From positions 1 through 17,075 of the forward strand of contig CAMBCD010000016.1 in the NCBI GenBank assembly GCA_945863085.1: a stretch of 17,075 nucleotides of DNA, read 5' to 3'. Made by a program: the position numbers and the translations under genes. This DNA comes from Bordetella parapertussis (GTDB lineage: Bacteria > Pseudomonadota > Gammaproteobacteria > Burkholderiales > SG8-41). Below, in pieces: positions 14,068 to 17,075 of the stretch (the first letter of the stretch is position 1; each line of letters opens with the position of its first letter). The notes beneath the pieces were generated by a model. That model ran no database searches. It was not told the origin of the DNA and saw only the letters and a list, made by a program, of their open reading frames with translations.

Positions 14068-14083
14068 GTTACAAATATGTGAC
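14068..14083. promoter_or_regulatory. 16-bp imperfect inverted repeat, candidate operator
   Basis: gttacaaatatgtgac has half-sites gttaca and tgtgac, which pair with one mismatch across a 4-base centre. It sits between the convergence point of motif copy C and the stop of the next minus-strand gene, about 50 bases upstream of the aldo/keto reductase. It could bind a GntR- or CRP-like dimer. Confidence 0.35.
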
Positions 14084-14092
14084 GCGCGAATA

Positions 14093-14770
14093 CTACACGA
14101 CGGGCCAGATGCGGCAACCCACCGCCGGTGAATATGGCGCGTGCTGGAGTTGCGGTACCACGCGGCCCATCCAGGTATCCGGGTCATCACGCTCGGCTTC
14201 GTGCGGCGCGAAATGCTGCTCGCGCAATTCGAGGCTGCTGAATTCGTGCAGGATCGCGTGTTTGTAGCTGCCGACGGTCGCCAGCATTTTGCGTGCGCCG
14301 ACACAGCCGGGCAATGTTGCCAGCAGCGGAAACCGTTGTTGTGCGTACCAGCCGCCGAGGTCGTCTTCGACCGCGGGTGAGGGCGCGTTGTAATGGCCGA
14401 TCTGCACCACCGGCGCCGCGGTCAGGCCGGGGCTGCGTCTGCCGGCATCGGGACCATCAACACGCGTTTCTTCGGCGAGGATGCAGGCGGCGGCGTTGAT
14501 GCGCATGGCGATGAATGTTCTGGTTTCGGTGTTTTGCCGCGTCGCGAGCTGGCCGGGACTGGGATTGAGAAAGGTCTGCGTGGTTTCGCCGCCGAACAGG
14601 GCGAGATAACCCTGGCCGCGCCCGCCGTGGCCCAGTGCGTAATGCGCGGCCCAGCGGTAACCGGGACGTGACAGTTTTTCGGGAATATGGACGCGATGGA
14701 ACCAGTCCAGGTATTCCGTCCTGTTGTTGTCGGCGATGTCGTACCAGATGGCCCAGATGCCGCGATCCAT
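14093..14770 (-). CDS. Two-domain small protein, probable dimeric alpha/beta-barrel fold, function unknown
   Basis: The 225-residue product appears to hold two related halves. Residues about 1-110 contain WYDIADNNRTEYLDWFHRVH and IPEKLSRPGYRWAAHYAL; residues about 118-215 contain IGHYNAPSPAVEDDLGGWYA and FPLLATLPGCVGARKML. The pattern 'D...EF/Y..W...HIPE....PG....RY' is typical of EthD-like and related dimeric alpha/beta-barrel proteins, which include small lyases and chaperone-like partners of catabolic enzymes. Start ATG 14770 is chosen because gggag lies a few bases before it; the longer open frame upstream overlaps the divergent amidohydrolase. It is divergent from the amidohydrolase with a 127-bp spacer and lies head-to-tail with the aldo/keto reductase, to which it may be co-transcribed. 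No catalytic residue can be assigned. Confidence 0.8.
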   Translation of the reverse strand: MDRGIWAIWYDIADNNRTEYLDWFHRVHIPEKLSRPGYRWAAHYALGHGGRGQGYLALFGGETTQTFLNPSPGQLATRQNTETRTFIAMRINAAACILAEETRVDGPDAGRRSPGLTAAPVVQIGHYNAPSPAVEDDLGGWYAQQRFPLLATLPGCVGARKMLATVGSYKHAILHEFSSLELREQHFAPHEAERDDPDTWMGRVVPQLQHAPYSPAVGCRIWPVV

Positions 14771-14897
14771 GTCTGCTCTCCCTGTTGCGGCGATTGTAAA
14801 GCAGCGCCGGGCGATGTCTGCTTCAAGGTCATGGTGTGGACATGGGGGCACTGGTATTCTGCGTGCCACAGTTGGTTCACGATCCACGGGGGAGTAC

Positions 14898-15965
14898 ATG
14901 AGCATACGCAACACAGAACACTGCTGCGCAGACCATAGCAGCCTCATTTTCACCGGCTGCAACATCAGCAATGCCGCGCAGGGGCCGGCGGGCGGGCGGC
15001 GCCGGCAGGTGCTGGTCGGCGGAAAACGCGTCAAAACCATCGACGTGCATGCGCATTGTGTGGTGGGCGAGGCGCTGGCCCTGCTCGGCATGAAGGTCGA
15101 AGACCAGCGTGGCCCCGGTATCGGTGACGTCGGTTCGCGGCGCATTGCGGAGATGGACGAGCAGGGAATCGACATCGAGGCGCTCAGCATCAATCCGACC
15201 TGGTATCGCGCCGAACGCGATGTGGCGGCGGAAGTGATCCGCATCCAGAACGACAGACTCGCCGAACATTGCGATAACTACCCCGACCGTTTTGTCGCGT
15301 TCGCGTCGGTGGCGCTGCAGTTTCCCGACCTCGCCGTGGAGCAGCTGGTGCATGGCGTGAAAAAACTCGGCCTGCGCGGTGCGGCGGTCGGCGCCAGTGT
15401 TGCGGGTGCGGAGTTTTCCGATCCCAGATTCCATCCGTTCTGGGCCAAGGCCGAGGAACTGGGCGTGCTGATTTTTATTCATCCGCAGAGTACGCCGCAA
15501 CTCGAACCGAGGTTCAAGGGCAACGGCTGGCTGTCGAACACCATCGGCAATCCGCTGGACACCACGATCGCGCTGTCGCACCTGATTTTTGAAGGCACGC
15601 TGGATCGTTTCCCCGGCCTGAAAATCTGTTCCGCGCACGGTGGCGGTTTCCTGCCGTCGTACGCGCCGCGTTCGGATCAGAGCCTGCGCGTCGCCCCGGA
15701 GATGGATACCGGGGTGAAGCTCAAGAAAAAACCGACCGAGTACCTGCGTGACATGTATTACGACACGCTGGTGTTTACCGACGAGGCGCTGCGCCACCTG
15801 GCGGCGGAAGTCGGCGTCAGCCAGCTGGTGATCGGCACCGACCACCCGATTCCCTGGCAGGCCGATTCGGTCAACCACATCCTCAACGCGCCGGGATTCA
15901 CCGACGCCGAGCGCCGGATGATGTTGGGTGAGACCGCGGCGAAGCTGCTGGGCATTCCGCTGTAG
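14898..15965 (+). CDS. ACMSD-type amidohydrolase (amidohydrolase 2 family)
   Basis: The 355-residue product is a metal-dependent TIM-barrel enzyme of the amidohydrolase-2 family, whose best-known members are decarboxylases such as ACMSD and several hydroxybenzoate decarboxylases. Metal and active-site residues are His51 and His53 (TIDVHAH), His195 (FIHPQS), His247 (SAHGGG) and Asp315 (GTDHP). The first 45 residues are an extension before the barrel, with His8, Cys9, Cys10, His13 and Cys21 (EHCCADH, FTGCN), perhaps an extra metal site. ATG 14898 is supported by a ggggg-ag stretch immediately before it. It heads an operon with the Tat-exported hydrolase 32 bases later. Decarboxylation or hydrolysis of an aromatic ring-cleavage product is a reasonable inference. 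Confidence 0.92.
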   Translation: MSIRNTEHCCADHSSLIFTGCNISNAAQGPAGGRRRQVLVGGKRVKTIDVHAHCVVGEALALLGMKVEDQRGPGIGDVGSRRIAEMDEQGIDIEALSINPTWYRAERDVAAEVIRIQNDRLAEHCDNYPDRFVAFASVALQFPDLAVEQLVHGVKKLGLRGAAVGASVAGAEFSDPRFHPFWAKAEELGVLIFIHPQSTPQLEPRFKGNGWLSNTIGNPLDTTIALSHLIFEGTLDRFPGLKICSAHGGGFLPSYAPRSDQSLRVAPEMDTGVKLKKKPTEYLRDMYYDTLVFTDEALRHLAAEVGVSQLVIGTDHPIPWQADSVNHILNAPGFTDAERRMMLGETAAKLLGIPL

Positions 15966-15997
15966 CTGTTCGCCTGATACCCAAACAGGAGATTGTC

Positions 15998-16888
15998 ATG
16001 GACCGCAGAACCGCAAAGGATTTTCCGCCGGAAGTGATGCAGCTGTTTGACGGCTACGTGCACGGCGCGCTCAGCCGGCGCGATTTTCTCGATCGTGCCG
16101 GCAAGTTTGCCGTTGGTGCATTTGGCGCGGCGGCAATGCTGGAAAGCCTGCAGCCGAACTTTGCCTGGGCGCAGCAGGTACCGCAGAGCGACAAACGCAT
16201 CAAGACCGGCTACGCGAATTACGCTTCGCCGGGCGGCTCGGGACCGATGCGTGGTTATATGGCGCAGCCGGCGAATGCACGCGGCAAACTGCCGGCCGTA
16301 TTGGTGATCCACGAGAACCGTGGCCTGAATCCGTACATTGAAGATGTCGTGCGGCGGCTGGCGTTGGCGGATTTCGTGGCTTTTGCGCCGGATGCGCTGA
16401 CGCCCTGGGGCGGGTATCCCGGCAACGAAGACCGGGGACGCGAGATGTTCGCGGCGCAGGATCCAAAACTGCGCAGCGAGGACCTGTACAACGGCGCGGT
16501 GTTCCTGAAGTCGCGTGCCGAGACTACCGGCAAGTTGGGTGTCGTCGGTTTCTGCTTTGGCGGCAGCGTGTCCAACTCGCTGGCGGTGCGGATGCCGGAT
16601 CTTGGTGCCGCAGTGCCGTACTACGGCAGCCAGCCGGCAGCCAGCGATGTCGCGAAAATCAGGGCGCCGCTGCTGATTCATTATGCCGGGCTCGACGAAC
16701 GCATCAACAAGGGCTGGCCTGCGTATGAGGCGGCGCTGAAAGCCAACAAGGTGCGTTACACCATGCACATGTACGATGGCGTCAACCACGGCTTCCACAA
16801 CGATACGACGCCGCGTTACGACGAAGCCGCGGCGAAACTGTCATGGCAGCGCACGCTGGAGTTTTTCAACCAGCATCTGCGGGTCTGA
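15998..16888 (+). CDS. Tat-exported dienelactone hydrolase family protein
   Basis: This 296-residue protein combines a twin-arginine signal with an alpha/beta-hydrolase. After a 25-residue acidic lead comes SRRDFLDRAGKFAVGAFGAA (26-45) and likely cleavage near FAWAQQ (55-60). The hydrolase domain shows the dienelactone hydrolase features IHENRGL (Glu106), GFCFGG (nucleophile Cys186), GLDERI (Asp233) and NHGFHN (His264). It should hydrolyse a lactone or ester in the periplasm. The shine-dalgarno aggag at 15987-15991 lies six bases before ATG 15998. It follows the amidohydrolase by 32 bases and is followed closely by a TctC-type gene, so periplasmic hydrolysis and uptake of the product may be coupled. 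Confidence 0.93.
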   Translation: MDRRTAKDFPPEVMQLFDGYVHGALSRRDFLDRAGKFAVGAFGAAAMLESLQPNFAWAQQVPQSDKRIKTGYANYASPGGSGPMRGYMAQPANARGKLPAVLVIHENRGLNPYIEDVVRRLALADFVAFAPDALTPWGGYPGNEDRGREMFAAQDPKLRSEDLYNGAVFLKSRAETTGKLGVVGFCFGGSVSNSLAVRMPDLGAAVPYYGSQPAASDVAKIRAPLLIHYAGLDERINKGWPAYEAALKANKVRYTMHMYDGVNHGFHNDTTPRYDEAAAKLSWQRTLEFFNQHLRV

Positions 16889-16911
16889 GTACGGCCGCGC
16901 CGTTTCTGCTG

Positions 16912-17075
16912 TTGCGCTTTGCGCGGCGGCTGGCATGCGGCGCGTGCATCCTTGTCGCCAGCGCGGGGCCCTGTGTCGCACAGCCGGGCCCGGTGGATTA
17001 TCCGGCGCGGCCGATACGGCTGATCGTTGCCGATTCACCGGGTTCGGCCGACGAATTTTTTGCGCGTTCGCTCGG
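16912..17075 (+). CDS. TctC/Bug-family binding protein, 5' end only
   Basis: A frame beginning shortly after the hydrolase stop reads a signal peptide (LLRFARRLACGACILVASAG, cleavage after CVAQ) and then VDYPARPIRLIVADSPGSAD, the Bug-family N-terminal signature. It then runs off the window. No ATG is in frame after the upstream gene; TTG 16912 is the best start I see, with CTG codons just before it and no Shine-Dalgarno, so the start is uncertain. The gene lies within about 25 bases of the hydrolase stop and is likely co-transcribed with it and the amidohydrolase. It is the third member of this family in the window. Confidence 0.85.
   Translation, partial: MRFARRLACGACILVASAGPCVAQPGPVDYPARPIRLIVADSPGSADEFFARSL

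Noticed and set aside
14771..15244. N-terminal extension of the two-domain protein to 383 residues
   Set aside because: The extra 158 residues are antisense to the amidohydrolase and low-complexity; ATG 14770 has a proper ribosome-binding site and begins the conserved fold.

Overview
This is a GC-rich, densely coded window that looks like a betaproteobacterium, probably Burkholderiales or Alcaligenaceae-like. The reasons are three periplasmic solute-binding proteins of the TctC/Bug family without their membrane partners, a FadR-type GntR regulator, many Shine-Dalgarno-led operons of carboxylate-catabolism genes, and a REP-like palindrome. Taxonomy is inferred from gene content only. No rRNA, tRNA, CRISPR array, integrase or insertion sequence was seen.

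Left part (1-3726): a truncated argininosuccinate-lyase/fumarase superfamily gene (minus), a 27-bp inverted repeat, a glutathione S-transferase (minus), a 400-bp gene-free stretch rich in hairpins with an orphan minus-strand terminator, a four-helix membrane protein of unknown function (plus), and a TctC-type binding protein (minus).

Centre (3727-12616): a GntR/FCD regulator stands divergent from that binding protein, with a TGTATACA palindrome between them. It is followed on the plus strand by a compact gene run: aconitase-like large subunit, aconitase-like small subunit, TcuA-like FAD dehydrogenase, isocitrate-lyase/PEP-mutase-family enzyme, CapA-like metallophosphatase, a second TctC protein and an MmgE/PrpD-family enzyme. 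Most junctions overlap or are a few bases apart. Together these enzymes could import a tricarboxylic acid, desaturate it, hydrate it and cleave it. This resembles the lower half of the 2-methylcitrate cycle, but with a dehydrogenase in place of the synthase. The cleaving enzyme lacks the usual catalytic Cys loop, so the last step, and therefore the substrate, may be new.

Right part (12617-17075): a gene-poor gap with a palindrome, an 11-bp tandem duplication and a 59-codon reading frame; an aldo/keto reductase (minus); a two-domain small protein that looks like a dimeric alpha/beta-barrel type (minus); and, divergent from it, an ACMSD-type amidohydrolase, a Tat-exported dienelactone hydrolase-like protein and the start of a third TctC protein that runs off the edge. 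This suggests a second catabolic unit, perhaps for an aromatic-derived acid.

Features that cross gene boundaries are an AT-rich motif present three times near gene starts (985-1013, 3783-3812, 14031-14060) and short tandem duplications that span start codons at 6495, 9022 and 12817.
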